Source: Bifidobacterium anseris
Lineage (GTDB): Bacteria > Actinomycetota > Actinomycetes > Actinomycetales > Bifidobacteriaceae
DNA length: 64,000 nucleotides
Reading direction: 5' to 3'
NCBI RefSeq assembly: GCF_002860345.1
Contig: NZ_NMYC01000005.1
Location: forward strand, 372,001-436,000
Positions 28,736 through 37,037 of the stretch are shown piece by piece. The stretch's first letter is position 1. Each line of letters opens with the position of its first letter. The position numbers and the translations under genes are program-made. Below the pieces are notes generated by a model. It ran no database searches. It was not told where the DNA came from and saw nothing but the letters and a program-made list of their open reading frames with translations.

Positions 28736-30172
28736 TCAGTCGGCATCCTCGTCGTCGCGTGCGGCGCGGATACGGTCGCGTGCGCGCTCGCGGGCAAGCG
28801 GCGGCAGCGAATCCGGCCACGTTTCGCCGGCGCCGGCGTTGAGCGGCGTCGGATGGTCGATGATCGTCAGCGTCGCGGCGAGCGCGAGATGGTCGGTGCC
28901 GCGCACTTCGATCGCGCGCACGTCGCAGGCGGTCAGATAGTCGGTGAACAGCACATGGTCGAGCACGATGCGCGGCCACTTGATCCAACGCGGATAGGTC
29001 GGGCGCAGTCCGCGCGCGTCGGTGAGCGCCGCGTCGTGGAAGCCGGCGGCGAGCAGTTTGCGGAAGCTCGGATGCGGGATGCTCGAGTTGAAATCGCCCA
29101 TGACGACGCTGATCGTCTCACGTTCCGGTTCAGGATGGGCCGCGAGGGTCGGCGCAGTGTTGGTGGTGTGGTCGGCGTTGCTGGCGTGGTCGGTGTAGTC
29201 GGTGTGGTCGGCGTGGTCGGCGTGGTCGGTTTGGCTGTGGTGGGCGCTTTGGTCGGCGGTAGCCGAGCGCGCGGAGATGGCGACCTGCGTGAAGGCATCG
29301 TCATGGTCGGCCGACTTCGTCGCCGCCGCGGCCGCCGCGCGGTTGGCCGCATCGATCGCGGCGAGTGTCGGGTACTTCTCGAGCGGTTCGTCCTTCGGAT
29401 GGCGGATGAGCGCGCGCAGACCGATGATGCCCTCCGACCACGCGCGGCAGCCGCGCATCGGCGACTTCGGATGGGCGGATGCAAAGGTGATGTCGCGAGT
29501 CGACGAGAACGGAATCGTCATCGTCGGCACGTCGGCGGCCGGAATCGGCACGCCGGTCGGTGTGCTCGCTGACGGTTCGACGCGCATCCAGACGCCGTTG
29601 AAGCCGCCGTTGTCGGTCGCGAGCGGTTCACCGAGTTCACGGTACGGCAGCAGCGCGCCGAGGCCGGCCGCATCGAGTCGGGAGACGAGATCCTCGCTGA
29701 GCTCCTGCAGCGCGAGCACGGCGACGTCCTCGCTTTTGACGAGATCGACGATCTGCTCGGCGTCGGCGCGCCCGTAGCGGCAGTTGAGCGTCAGCACGCG
29801 GAACTGGCCGCGTTCGGGATGTGATTTGCGCGGGCGGGCGGCATTGTTCGTTGCGTCGTCGGCTTCGCGCGCCTTGCGGGCGGCGAGACGACGTGCGAGC
29901 GCGGCGGCCGTGTTCGGCGCCTTGATGTCGTTGAGCCAATAGGCGGATTTGCGCATCAGCGACGCGATGAGCGCGACGACGGCGCAGATCGTGAGCGCCC
30001 AGTCATGCAGGCAGGCGGCGCCGACGGCGAGCGCCGTGAAGGGGATCCACAGGAAAGGCGTCAACGCGATCAGATAGGGCAGCGGCTTGTGGCCGTCCCA
30101 GCCGGCGGGCAGCTCGGTGAGTGCGAGCCACGCAATCAGCACGATCAGCACAATCCACATCGCGATGAGCAT
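28736..30172 (-). CDS. Endonuclease/exonuclease/phosphatase family membrane protein
   Basis: In this 478-residue protein residues 1-70 contain three membrane helices (MLIAMWIVLIVLIAWLAL, then PYLIALTPFLWIPFTAL and ALTICAVVALIASL). The EEP catalytic domain follows with the metal site in order: TLNCRYGR, LALQELS, FASAHPKS, VMGDFNSS, VLDHVLFTD and GTDHLAL. It is probably an outward-facing or membrane-tethered phosphoesterase of the EEP superfamily; the substrate is unknown. A Thr/Ala-Asp-His repeat encoded by a 9-bp tandem repeat interrupts the domain between the LRALIRHP helix and MGDFN. AAAGG precedes the ATG. Confidence 0.85.
   Translation of the reverse strand: MLIAMWIVLIVLIAWLALTELPAGWDGHKPLPYLIALTPFLWIPFTALAVGAACLHDWALTICAVVALIASLMRKSAYWLNDIKAPNTAAALARRLAARKAREADDATNNAARPRKSHPERGQFRVLTLNCRYGRADAEQIVDLVKSEDVAVLALQELSEDLVSRLDAAGLGALLPYRELGEPLATDNGGFNGVWMRVEPSASTPTGVPIPAADVPTMTIPFSSTRDITFASAHPKSPMRGCRAWSEGIIGLRALIRHPKDEPLEKYPTLAAIDAANRAAAAAATKSADHDDAFTQVAISARSATADQSAHHSQTDHADHADHTDYTDHASNADHTTNTAPTLAAHPEPERETISVVMGDFNSSIPHPSFRKLLAAGFHDAALTDARGLRPTYPRWIKWPRIVLDHVLFTDYLTACDVRAIEVRGTDHLALAATLTIIDHPTPLNAGAGETWPDSLPPLARERARDRIRAARDDEDAD
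29168..29230 (-). repeat. 9-bp minisatellite inside the EEP gene
   Basis: Seven consecutive 9-bp units fit GTGGTCGGY on the + strand (two are degenerate: GTTGCTGGC, GTAGTCGGT). On the coding strand they encode TDH/ADH tripeptides. The unit length keeps the frame whatever the copy number. Confidence 0.85.
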
Positions 30173-30248
30173 GAAGGAACCTTTCTTGGTCTTTCTGGGG
30201 GATAAGAATCAACGGGCGGCAAACGCGGCAAACAAGGCGTCAAACAAG

Positions 30249-30278
30249 AGGGCGGCTGCGCTCCGGCAGCCGCCCTCG
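30249..30278 (-). terminator. Terminator of ffh
   Basis: GAGGGCGGCTGC (30249-30260) pairs perfectly with 30267-30278 around a 6-nt loop, 26 nt after the ffh stop. The - strand continues CTTGTTTG, a modest T-rich tail. Confidence 0.8.
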
Positions 30279-30303
30279 AAGCGGGTCGGCGAAATCAGTC
30301 GAC

Positions 30304-31938
30304 TCAGTTGCCGCCGAACAGGCCGCCGAGGCCGCCGCCGAGATTCGGCGGGACGTCGGCGCCGCCGAGCATGCCCTGCAATTCATCGGGCAGCTGCGGC
30401 GTCTTCGGCTTCTTGACGAAGGCCGAGCCGGACGTGTTCGACTTGCCCGACAGCCGTGCGCGCAGTGCCTGCTCCTCGGCTTCGCGCTTCATCGGATTAC
30501 CTGACTTCGACGCGCCCTTCTTGCCTTTCTTGCCCTTCTTCGCGTTCTTGCGCGCCGAGCCGCCCATCGCGCCCATCGCGCCGAAACCGGCTTTGTTGCT
30601 CATGCGCTTCATCATCTTCGACGCCTGCTCGAAACGCTGTAGCAGCGCGTTGACGGCGGAAACCGTCACACCCGAGCCGTAGGCGATGCGCGCACGACGC
30701 GACCCGTCGATGATCTTCGGGTTGCGGCGCTCCTCGGGCGTCATCGAACGGATGATCGCCTCGGTGCGGTCGATCTCGCGCTCATCGAACTGCTCAAGCT
30801 CCTTGCGATGCTGCGCCATGCCCGGAATCATGCCGAGCAGCGACTTCATCGAGCCGAGCTTGCGCACCTGCTGCAGCTGCGCGAGGAAATCGTCAAGGCC
30901 GAAATCACCCTCGGCCATCTTTTCGGCGGCCTTGCGCGTCTGCTCCTCGTCGAACTCACGCTGCGCCTGCTCGATGAGCGTCAGAATATCGCCCATGTCG
31001 AGGATACGCGACGCCATACGATCAGGATGGAAGACCTCGAAATCCTTCAGTCCCTCGCCGTTCGACGCGAACAGGATCGGCTTGCCGGTCACCGACGCGA
31101 CCGACAGCGCGGCGCCGCCGCGCGCGTCGCCATCAAGCTTCGAAAGCACGACGCCGGTGAAATCGACGCCCTCATCGAAGGCCTGCGCCGTACGCACGGC
31201 GTCCTGACCGATCATCGCATCGATGACGAAAAGAATCTCGTTCGGCTGCACGGCGTCGCGGATGTCGCGCGCCTGCTTCATCAGCGTCTCGTCGACGCCG
31301 AGACGACCCGCCGTATCGATGATGACGGTGTCATACAGCTTCTGACGCGCATATTCGATCGAATCACGCGCGACCTTCACCGGATCGCCATGCGTCTCGC
31401 CGGGGGCGGAAACCGCTTCGCCGCCCGCGGACTGCACGCCCTTCTCGGGTGCGTACACCGGCACGCCGGCGCGTTCGCCGACGACCTCAAGCTGCGTGAC
31501 CGCATTCGGACGCTGCAGATCGGCTGCGACGAGCAGCGGCGTGTGCCCCGACTCCTTGAGCCAATAGCCGAGCTTGCCGGCGAGCGTCGTCTTGCCGGCG
31601 CCCTGCAGGCCCGCGAGCATGATGATCGTCGGCGGCGTCTTCGCAAAATTCAGCGGACGATCGACGCCCTGACCGAGGATGTCGGTGAGCTCGTCATTGA
31701 CGATCTTGACGACCTGCTGCGCCGGGTTGAGCGCCTCGGAAACCTCGGCGCCGAGCGCGCGCTCGCGCACACGTGCCGTGAACGAACGGACGACGTCGAG
31801 CGAGACGTCGGCGTCGAGCAGCGCACGGCGGATCTCGCGGATCGTGCCGTCGATGTCTGCCTCGGAAAGCTTGCCTTTGCTCTTGAGATGCTTGAACGCG
31901 TTCGAGAGCCTGTCTGTAAGAGAACTGAATGCTGCCAT
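30304..31938 (-). CDS. ffh: Signal recognition particle protein Ffh
   Basis: The 544-residue SRP54-type GTPase has an N-domain (MAAFSSLTDRLSNAFKHLKSKGKLSEADI) and a G-domain with GLQGAGKTT, DTAGRLGVDE and LSKLDGDARGG. The Met-rich M-domain carries MKRMSNKAGFGAMGAMGG and a Lys/Gly-rich tail ending in Gly/Asn. It binds signal sequences and SRP RNA and docks to FtsY. There is no Shine-Dalgarno sequence; TAGAAT lies 10 nt before the ATG at 31938, so the mRNA may be leaderless. No 4.5S RNA gene is in the window. Confidence 0.96.
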   Translation of the reverse strand: MAAFSSLTDRLSNAFKHLKSKGKLSEADIDGTIREIRRALLDADVSLDVVRSFTARVRERALGAEVSEALNPAQQVVKIVNDELTDILGQGVDRPLNFAKTPPTIIMLAGLQGAGKTTLAGKLGYWLKESGHTPLLVAADLQRPNAVTQLEVVGERAGVPVYAPEKGVQSAGGEAVSAPGETHGDPVKVARDSIEYARQKLYDTVIIDTAGRLGVDETLMKQARDIRDAVQPNEILFVIDAMIGQDAVRTAQAFDEGVDFTGVVLSKLDGDARGGAALSVASVTGKPILFASNGEGLKDFEVFHPDRMASRILDMGDILTLIEQAQREFDEEQTRKAAEKMAEGDFGLDDFLAQLQQVRKLGSMKSLLGMIPGMAQHRKELEQFDEREIDRTEAIIRSMTPEERRNPKIIDGSRRARIAYGSGVTVSAVNALLQRFEQASKMMKRMSNKAGFGAMGAMGGSARKNAKKGKKGKKGASKSGNPMKREAEEQALRARLSGKSNTSGSAFVKKPKTPQLPDELQGMLGGADVPPNLGGGLGGLFGGN

Positions 31939-32137
31939 AATGCGTACGATTCTACCGTGTTGAGGGGAAATCGTGCAGCTTGCACACCGGAACTTCACGG
32001 CCACGCGCGCGTTCATTACACTGGATGAGGTCGTCAATACTATGGGCGAAGCCCGCGCGCGACGACGGCGCGGGGAAACGTGGAAGTCAGTAGGAAACGA
32101 GCAAGTCCACAGGAAACGTGGAAGTCGAGGAGGCGGC

Positions 32138-33043
32138 ATGCATCAGAAGGAAATAGAACAGCGCGCATTGAAGGTCGGCATCATAGTCAACATCGTCATG
32201 GTCGTCGCGGGATTCTTCGTCTTCTTCCTCACCGGACTCAAATCGATGTTCCTCGACGCCTCGTTCACGGTGATCTCAGTGATCTCAGGCGGCGTCGCCG
32301 CATATCTGTCGAAGAAAACGGTGCGAGTGAGCGAACGGTTCCCGAACGGCATGTTCGCGCTCGAACCGATCTACGCGATCTGCAAATCGATCTTCACGAT
32401 CTGCCTGCTGCTGTTCTCGTTCCTCGACGTGCTGCGCGTCGCAATCGACTACTTCGCATACGGCGAAGGCGAACGGCTCAGCTTCGGGCCGGTTGTCATC
32501 TACCAGATCGCGGCGGTCAGCGTATGCCTCGTGCTCGTGTGGTACTACCGTGTGCGCAATCGTTCGATCGGCGACGCGAGCCTCATGCTCAAAGCGGAGG
32601 CGAACGGCACGTGGATCGACGGCATGATCTCGCTCGGCATCGGCGTCGTCGCCGTGCTGCTGTACTTCCTGCCGAACGGGACGCCGCTCGACTTCCTGCA
32701 CTACACCGGCGATTTCTTCATCACGACGATCATCGTCGCGCTGACGATCAAGGAACCGGTCATCGTGCTGCGCGACGCCTTCGTCGAACTCGTCGGCGGC
32801 ACGCACGACGACGAGGAAATCTCCGCGTTCGTCACGCGCGAAGTGGAGGCGCATCTGCCGGCGGCGATCGAAATGGAGAAGGTCCACGTGTTCAAGACCG
32901 GCATGAACTTCGACGTCGACATCTTCATCGGCAGCACGCAAGGCAGCGTGCGCATGGAGGAGCTCGTCGCTGCCCGGCAGACGATCGAAAAGGCACTCGA
33001 GGAGCGTCTGCACATTGTGAACGTCGATTTTGTGTTTGAGTGA
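32138..33043 (+). CDS. Cation diffusion facilitator-like membrane transporter
   Basis: This 301-residue protein has six predicted helices (GIIVNIVMVVAGFFVFFLTG first) and a cytoplasmic C-terminal domain of about 85 residues of the CDF ferredoxin-like type. The ATG at 32138 follows GAGGAGG. The usual metal-site residues are reduced: the TM2 DxxxD reads LDASFT (one Asp kept) and the TM5 (H/D)xxxD reads GTWID (only the last Asp). Divalent-cation export is the family role; substrate and even activity are uncertain. It ends at a strong terminator. Confidence 0.8.
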   Translation: MHQKEIEQRALKVGIIVNIVMVVAGFFVFFLTGLKSMFLDASFTVISVISGGVAAYLSKKTVRVSERFPNGMFALEPIYAICKSIFTICLLLFSFLDVLRVAIDYFAYGEGERLSFGPVVIYQIAAVSVCLVLVWYYRVRNRSIGDASLMLKAEANGTWIDGMISLGIGVVAVLLYFLPNGTPLDFLHYTGDFFITTIIVALTIKEPVIVLRDAFVELVGGTHDDEEISAFVTREVEAHLPAAIEMEKVHVFKTGMNFDVDIFIGSTQGSVRMEELVAARQTIEKALEERLHIVNVDFVFE

Positions 33044-33105
33044 TGGTGGTATGGGCGGCTGAGCGGCCGGTTGGGTGGCTGGCCGGTAAGTTGGCTAGTT
33101 GATGG

Positions 33106-33147
33106 CGGCAGTCCGCGGTTGAGTTCAACCGCGGACTGCCGTTTTTT
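33106..33147 (+). terminator. Rho-independent terminator after the CDF-like gene
   Basis: A perfect 17-bp stem (33106-33122 with 33125-33141) is followed at once by six T residues (33142-33147). This is one of the strongest terminators in the window, 62 nt after the stop. Confidence 0.92.
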
Positions 33148-33239
33148 GCGGCTCAGACGGAGGTCGGTGGTTGGTCTCAATCACGGACTGCTGTCGAGAC
33201 GTGGGTAGTCGGCGGTGGTCGGCGACATCAGCATAGTCT

Positions 33240-33265
33240 ACAAACTATTTGTACAAACTTTTTGT
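33240..33265 (+). promoter_or_regulatory. Tandem 13-bp palindromes, probable ArsR operator
   Basis: ACAAACTATTTGT (33240-33252) and ACAAACTTTTTGT (33253-33265) are back-to-back copies of ACAAA-N3-TTTGT. The second abuts TATAAT (33265-33270), a perfect -10, and the ArsR start lies 27 nt downstream of that -10. Binding here would block the promoter, which fits autorepression by the ArsR protein. Confidence 0.7.
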
Positions 33266-33297
33266 ATAATGAAGATAGCCACATGGAAGGAGTCATG

Positions 33298-33942
33298 ATG
33301 ACGCAGCGAACATCGGCAGCCGAAGAGACTGTCCACACGCAGGACGCCGCTTCGCGGGCGGCGCTCAAATGCATGGCGCATCCGGCGCGGATGCGACTGC
33401 TCGGCGCACTGCGTGTCGGCGGTGTGCAGACGGTCGGCGAACTCAGTGCGGCCACCGGCGAAGCGCCGGGCGCCGTAAGCTACCATCTTGCGCAGCTCGC
33501 CAAGGTCGGCCTGGTCGAAAAAGCGCAATCGCCGGATGGTGACAAACGCAAAAGCCATTGGCATGCATGCCATCACGAGACGAATGTGCGTCCGGACAGC
33601 GCCGATGCGGACGTCATCGACGCATTCAGCAAGACTGCGGCGCTTAGCTATCAGATGGCCTATGAACGTTTCCTCGACGTGCTGCCGACGCTGCCACCCG
33701 AATGGGTGGACACATGCGGCGTCAACGATCATGTCCTGAGGCTCACGCCAGCCGAAACGCGCGCGATGGTCGCCGAACTCAACGAAGTCATGCGCAAATG
33801 GGGACAGATCAGCGAAGAGCGCAACAGCGAGACGAACGTGTCGGCTGCAGTCGCTGCGACATGCGCCGACGGTGATGGCAACGGCAGCGGGGACGTGCAG
33901 CCGGTCGCCGTCGTGCAGCAGGTGTTCCGATGGGTGCCGTGA
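33298..33942 (+). CDS. ArsR family transcriptional regulator
   Basis: The 214-residue winged-helix protein: LKCMAHPARMRLLGALRVGG and TVGELSAATGEAPGAVSYHLAQLAKVGLVEKA form the ArsR/HTH_20 DNA-binding domain. The C-terminal half is helical and ends in a Gly/Asp/Asn-rich tail. The second of two adjacent ATGs (33298) is preferred because AAGGAG lies five nt before it; 33295 is the alternative. No metal-binding CxC pair is seen, so an organic inducer is likelier. It overlaps the MFS gene by 13 nt, so the two are coupled, and it should control the transporter. Confidence 0.88.
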   Translation: MTQRTSAAEETVHTQDAASRAALKCMAHPARMRLLGALRVGGVQTVGELSAATGEAPGAVSYHLAQLAKVGLVEKAQSPDGDKRKSHWHACHHETNVRPDSADADVIDAFSKTAALSYQMAYERFLDVLPTLPPEWVDTCGVNDHVLRLTPAETRAMVAELNEVMRKWGQISEERNSETNVSAAVAATCADGDGNGSGDVQPVAVVQQVFRWVP

Positions 33943-35234
33943 CCGCGACGCCCGGCGTGCGCCGCTCGTTCTGGCACGCCCCGAACTACACCGCGTGGTT
34001 CACCGCGGACACGGCGTCGGCGGCGGGCGGTTCATTGCGTGCGCTCGCCGTCAGTCTCGCCGGATACGCGGTGTCCGGATCGACGGCCGCCGCCGGCTGG
34101 CTCGGCACGGTCGCCCTCGTCGCACAACAGACGGCGGCCGTATTCGGCGGCACCTTCGTCGATCGTCACGACCGGCGCATGCTCATCATCGTGAACGCGA
34201 CGGTCGGCGTATGCATGTGGGGGAGCGTGGGTGCGTTGCTCGCGACGCATATGCTCACCTATCCGGTGCTGCTCGCAATCGCCGCGCTTGCTTCCGCCGT
34301 CAGCGGTTTCCTCGGCAGTGCGACCGATGCGATGCTCCGCTCGATCATCTGCATGCGCGACTACCCGAAGGCGCTGAGCCTCAACCGCGGGCGCGATGCG
34401 ACAATCAACATCGCCGGCAATCCGATCGGCGGATTCCTCTACGGCGTCGCGCCATGGCTGCCGTTCCTCGTGACGACATGCCTGTACGCGATATCCGGCG
34501 TCGCCGCGCGGCGCATCCGCGAGCCGCAGTCAGTCGACAACGACGGCAACACGAAAGCCGCTGCGGACGGTAAAGGTCGCGGCAGCTTCCTCGCCGATTT
34601 CGTCGGCGGATGGTCATGGTCGCTGCGCCGGCCACTGCTCGTGACGGTCATGGTCGCGGCGGCGATACTGAACTTCGGCGTCAACGGCGTCGAATATGCG
34701 ATTCAACTGCATCTGATGCAGCTCGGGACGAACGCGACGCTCATCGGCGCCATCGGCAGCGGCATTGCGGCGACGATGCTCATCGGTGCAATGCTCGCCG
34801 CGCGGCTGAGTGATCGCGTGCCGGCCGGCGGTTGCATCTGCGTGGGATTCGCGTTCCTATGCGCATGCGTGACGCCGATGCTGTTCGCGTACGGGCCGGG
34901 CATATCCACCGGCGCCTCCTATACGCTCGTGTTCGCTGCGAATTCGGTGATGGGACTGCCGTTCCCGATCATCGACGCGCTGCTGCTCGGATTCGTGTAT
35001 GCCAAGGCGCCAACAGCCATGCAAGGCAGAATCGCCGTGACGCTTTCGGTGCCCGCGCAGGCGCTCTGCGCATTCTCCAGTGCGGCCGCCGGCACGTTGC
35101 TGCCCGTGCTCGGCTTCCGCGGTACGGTCGCCGTGTTCCTCGCGGCGCTCGCGGTATCGACGGCGATTGTGCTGTGCAGTGCGCGCATCCGCCGCATTCC
35201 GCGTGCCGACGCGTGGGACGCGGCGCGGTTGTAG
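33930..35234 (+). CDS. MFS transporter, probable drug or metabolite exporter
   Basis: This 434-residue protein has about 12 membrane helices and the loop 2-3 MFS signature GGTFVDRHDRRML (GxxxDRxxRR). It starts at an ATG inside the last codons of the ArsR gene. This ArsR-MFS arrangement is common for inducible efflux or macrolide/multidrug exporters, but the substrate cannot be read from sequence. The central loop (RIREPQSVDNDGNTKAAADGKGRG) is hydrophilic. Confidence 0.88.
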   Translation: MGAVTATPGVRRSFWHAPNYTAWFTADTASAAGGSLRALAVSLAGYAVSGSTAAAGWLGTVALVAQQTAAVFGGTFVDRHDRRMLIIVNATVGVCMWGSVGALLATHMLTYPVLLAIAALASAVSGFLGSATDAMLRSIICMRDYPKALSLNRGRDATINIAGNPIGGFLYGVAPWLPFLVTTCLYAISGVAARRIREPQSVDNDGNTKAAADGKGRGSFLADFVGGWSWSLRRPLLVTVMVAAAILNFGVNGVEYAIQLHLMQLGTNATLIGAIGSGIAATMLIGAMLAARLSDRVPAGGCICVGFAFLCACVTPMLFAYGPGISTGASYTLVFAANSVMGLPFPIIDALLLGFVYAKAPTAMQGRIAVTLSVPAQALCAFSSAAAGTLLPVLGFRGTVAVFLAALAVSTAIVLCSARIRRIPRADAWDAARL

Positions 35235-35290
35235 CGGCCTTTAGGCGTTTTCGTTCGTCGTCGGGCAAGGCTGGTCCGGCTCGGAATCGG

Positions 35291-36976
35291 TCAGTTGAGA
35301 GTCCAGGTCGAGCCGGTCGGGCCGTCTTCGATCGTTACGCCGAGCTTGGCGAGGTTGTCGCGGATCGCGTCGGCCGTCGCGAAGTCCTTCGCCTTGCGGG
35401 CGGCCGCGCGCGCTTCGAGCTGCGCATCGATCAGCGCACCGAGGGTTGCGCGGGCCTTGTCCTCGCCGCCCTTGTCGTCGCCGCCGTCGATCCACGGTTC
35501 GGCAAGCGGGTCGAGGCCGAGCGTATCGAGCATCGCGCGGACGTTGACAAGTATTGCGCGCAAGCGCGGCTTAGCGTTCTCTGGAGTGAGAGTGTCGTCA
35601 GTGCCGCAGCGACCGTTGGTCTCAATTGTGGCAATAATGCTGTTGCCGGCGCGCAGCTGCGTGAAGATGACGGCGGTTGCACGTGAAACATTGATGTCGT
35701 CGTTCATTGCGGCGACGAAATCAATGGGTAGATCATCGGCGGACACGGCAGTGATCTCGTCGCGCGACGGCTGTTCGCCGAGCGCATCGCCGGCGTGTCC
35801 GATGAAGTTCATGACACGGTCGTAGGCGGCCTGCGCCTCGGCGAGCGTCTGATCGGACCATTCGAGCATCGAGCGGTATTGCACTGCGCCGAGCGCATAA
35901 CGCACGACCCATGCGGAATGCTCGGCGAGCACGACCGGCACCGAAAGGCCGTTGCCGAGTGACTTGCTCATCTTCTCGCCCTTCGCCGTCACCCACGCCG
36001 AATGCATCCAGCGGTTCGCCGTGCGATAGCCGGCCGCGCGCGTCTGTGCCATCTCATTCTCATGGTGTGGGAAGCGCAGGTCGAGTCCGCCGCCGTGGAT
36101 GTCGAACATGCCGTCGAGATAGCGGTAGCTCATCGCCGAGCATTCGATGTGCCAGCCGGGGCGGCCGGTGCCGAACGGCGTCTTCCAGCGCGCGTCGGCC
36201 GGATCGGTCGGCTTCGGGCGCTTCCACAGCGCGAAATCGCGCGGGTCGCGCTTGTCTTCGGACAGGTCAGCCGGATCGGCCGGGTTGTACTTGTCCTCGC
36301 CGGTCATGTCGACCGACGGTCCCATGCGGTCGGCGATGGCGGCCGCCTCGTCGACCTCGGAGGTCTGCTTCTGATGCGTCAGCTCGCCGTAGTGCGGCCA
36401 CGATGCGACGTCGAAGTAGACATCGCCGGTCAGTTCGCCGTTCTCGTCGCGGATCACATAGGCATGACCGTTGTCGATGATGCGTTCGATCAGATGGATC
36501 ATGTCCATGATGTGGCCGGTCGCGCGCGGCTCGTAGGTCGGCGGCAGCACGCCGAGCGCGGCGTACGCGTCGGTGAACTCGCGCTCGTAATGGTAGGCGC
36601 GCGCCCACCAGCGCTGGCCGGCGGCAGCCGCCTTGTCGAGGATCTTGTCGTCGATGTCGGTGACGTTGCGGATGAACGTGACCTGATAGCCGAGCTTGAG
36701 GAACCAGCGGCGGATGACGTCGAAGGCGACGCCGGCGCGGATATGGCCGATGTGCGGCGAGCTCTGCACCGTCGCGCCGCACACGTAGATGCCCACGTTG
36801 CCCGGGACGATTGGCTCGAAACGGCTGATCTCATGGGTCGCCGTGTCATAGAGCTTGAGGTCGACGGCCGCGTTCGCGACGCCGCCGTCGCCGGCCATTA
36901 GCGTCTCGGAGAACTGCTTGTCGTTGGAAGCATTGGAAGTGTTGGTATTGCTTGCTTCGTGGGAATGCTCGGTCAT
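35291..36976 (-). CDS. cysS: Cysteinyl-tRNA synthetase
   Basis: The 561-residue class Ia synthetase has the zinc-ligand Cys in [12 protein letters not shown]-type [50 protein letters not shown] and KMSKS ([10 protein letters not shown]). A polar N-terminal extension of about 40 residues (Thr/Ser/Asn-rich) precedes the core. There is no Shine-Dalgarno sequence, but TACGCT lies 6 nt before the ATG at 36976, suggesting a leaderless message. Confidence 0.96.
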   Translation of the reverse strand: MTEHSHEASNTNTSNASNDKQFSETLMAGDGGVANAAVDLKLYDTATHEISRFEPIVPGNVGIYVCGATVQSSPHIGHIRAGVAFDVIRRWFLKLGYQVTFIRNVTDIDDKILDKAAAAGQRWWARAYHYEREFTDAYAALGVLPPTYEPRATGHIMDMIHLIERIIDNGHAYVIRDENGELTGDVYFDVASWPHYGELTHQKQTSEVDEAAAIADRMGPSVDMTGEDKYNPADPADLSEDKRDPRDFALWKRPKPTDPADARWKTPFGTGRPGWHIECSAMSYRYLDGMFDIHGGGLDLRFPHHENEMAQTRAAGYRTANRWMHSAWVTAKGEKMSKSLGNGLSVPVVLAEHSAWVVRYALGAVQYRSMLEWSDQTLAEAQAAYDRVMNFIGHAGDALGEQPSRDEITAVSADDLPIDFVAAMNDDINVSRATAVIFTQLRAGNSIIATIETNGRCGTDDTLTPENAKPRLRAILVNVRAMLDTLGLDPLAEPWIDGGDDKGGEDKARATLGALIDAQLEARAAARKAKDFATADAIRDNLAKLGVTIEDGPTGSTWTLN

Positions 36977-37037
36977 GGTTCGAGCGTATTGCGTTTTGTA
37001 GACAAGCGACGGCCGTCAGGGTTCAGCAGACCGTCCG

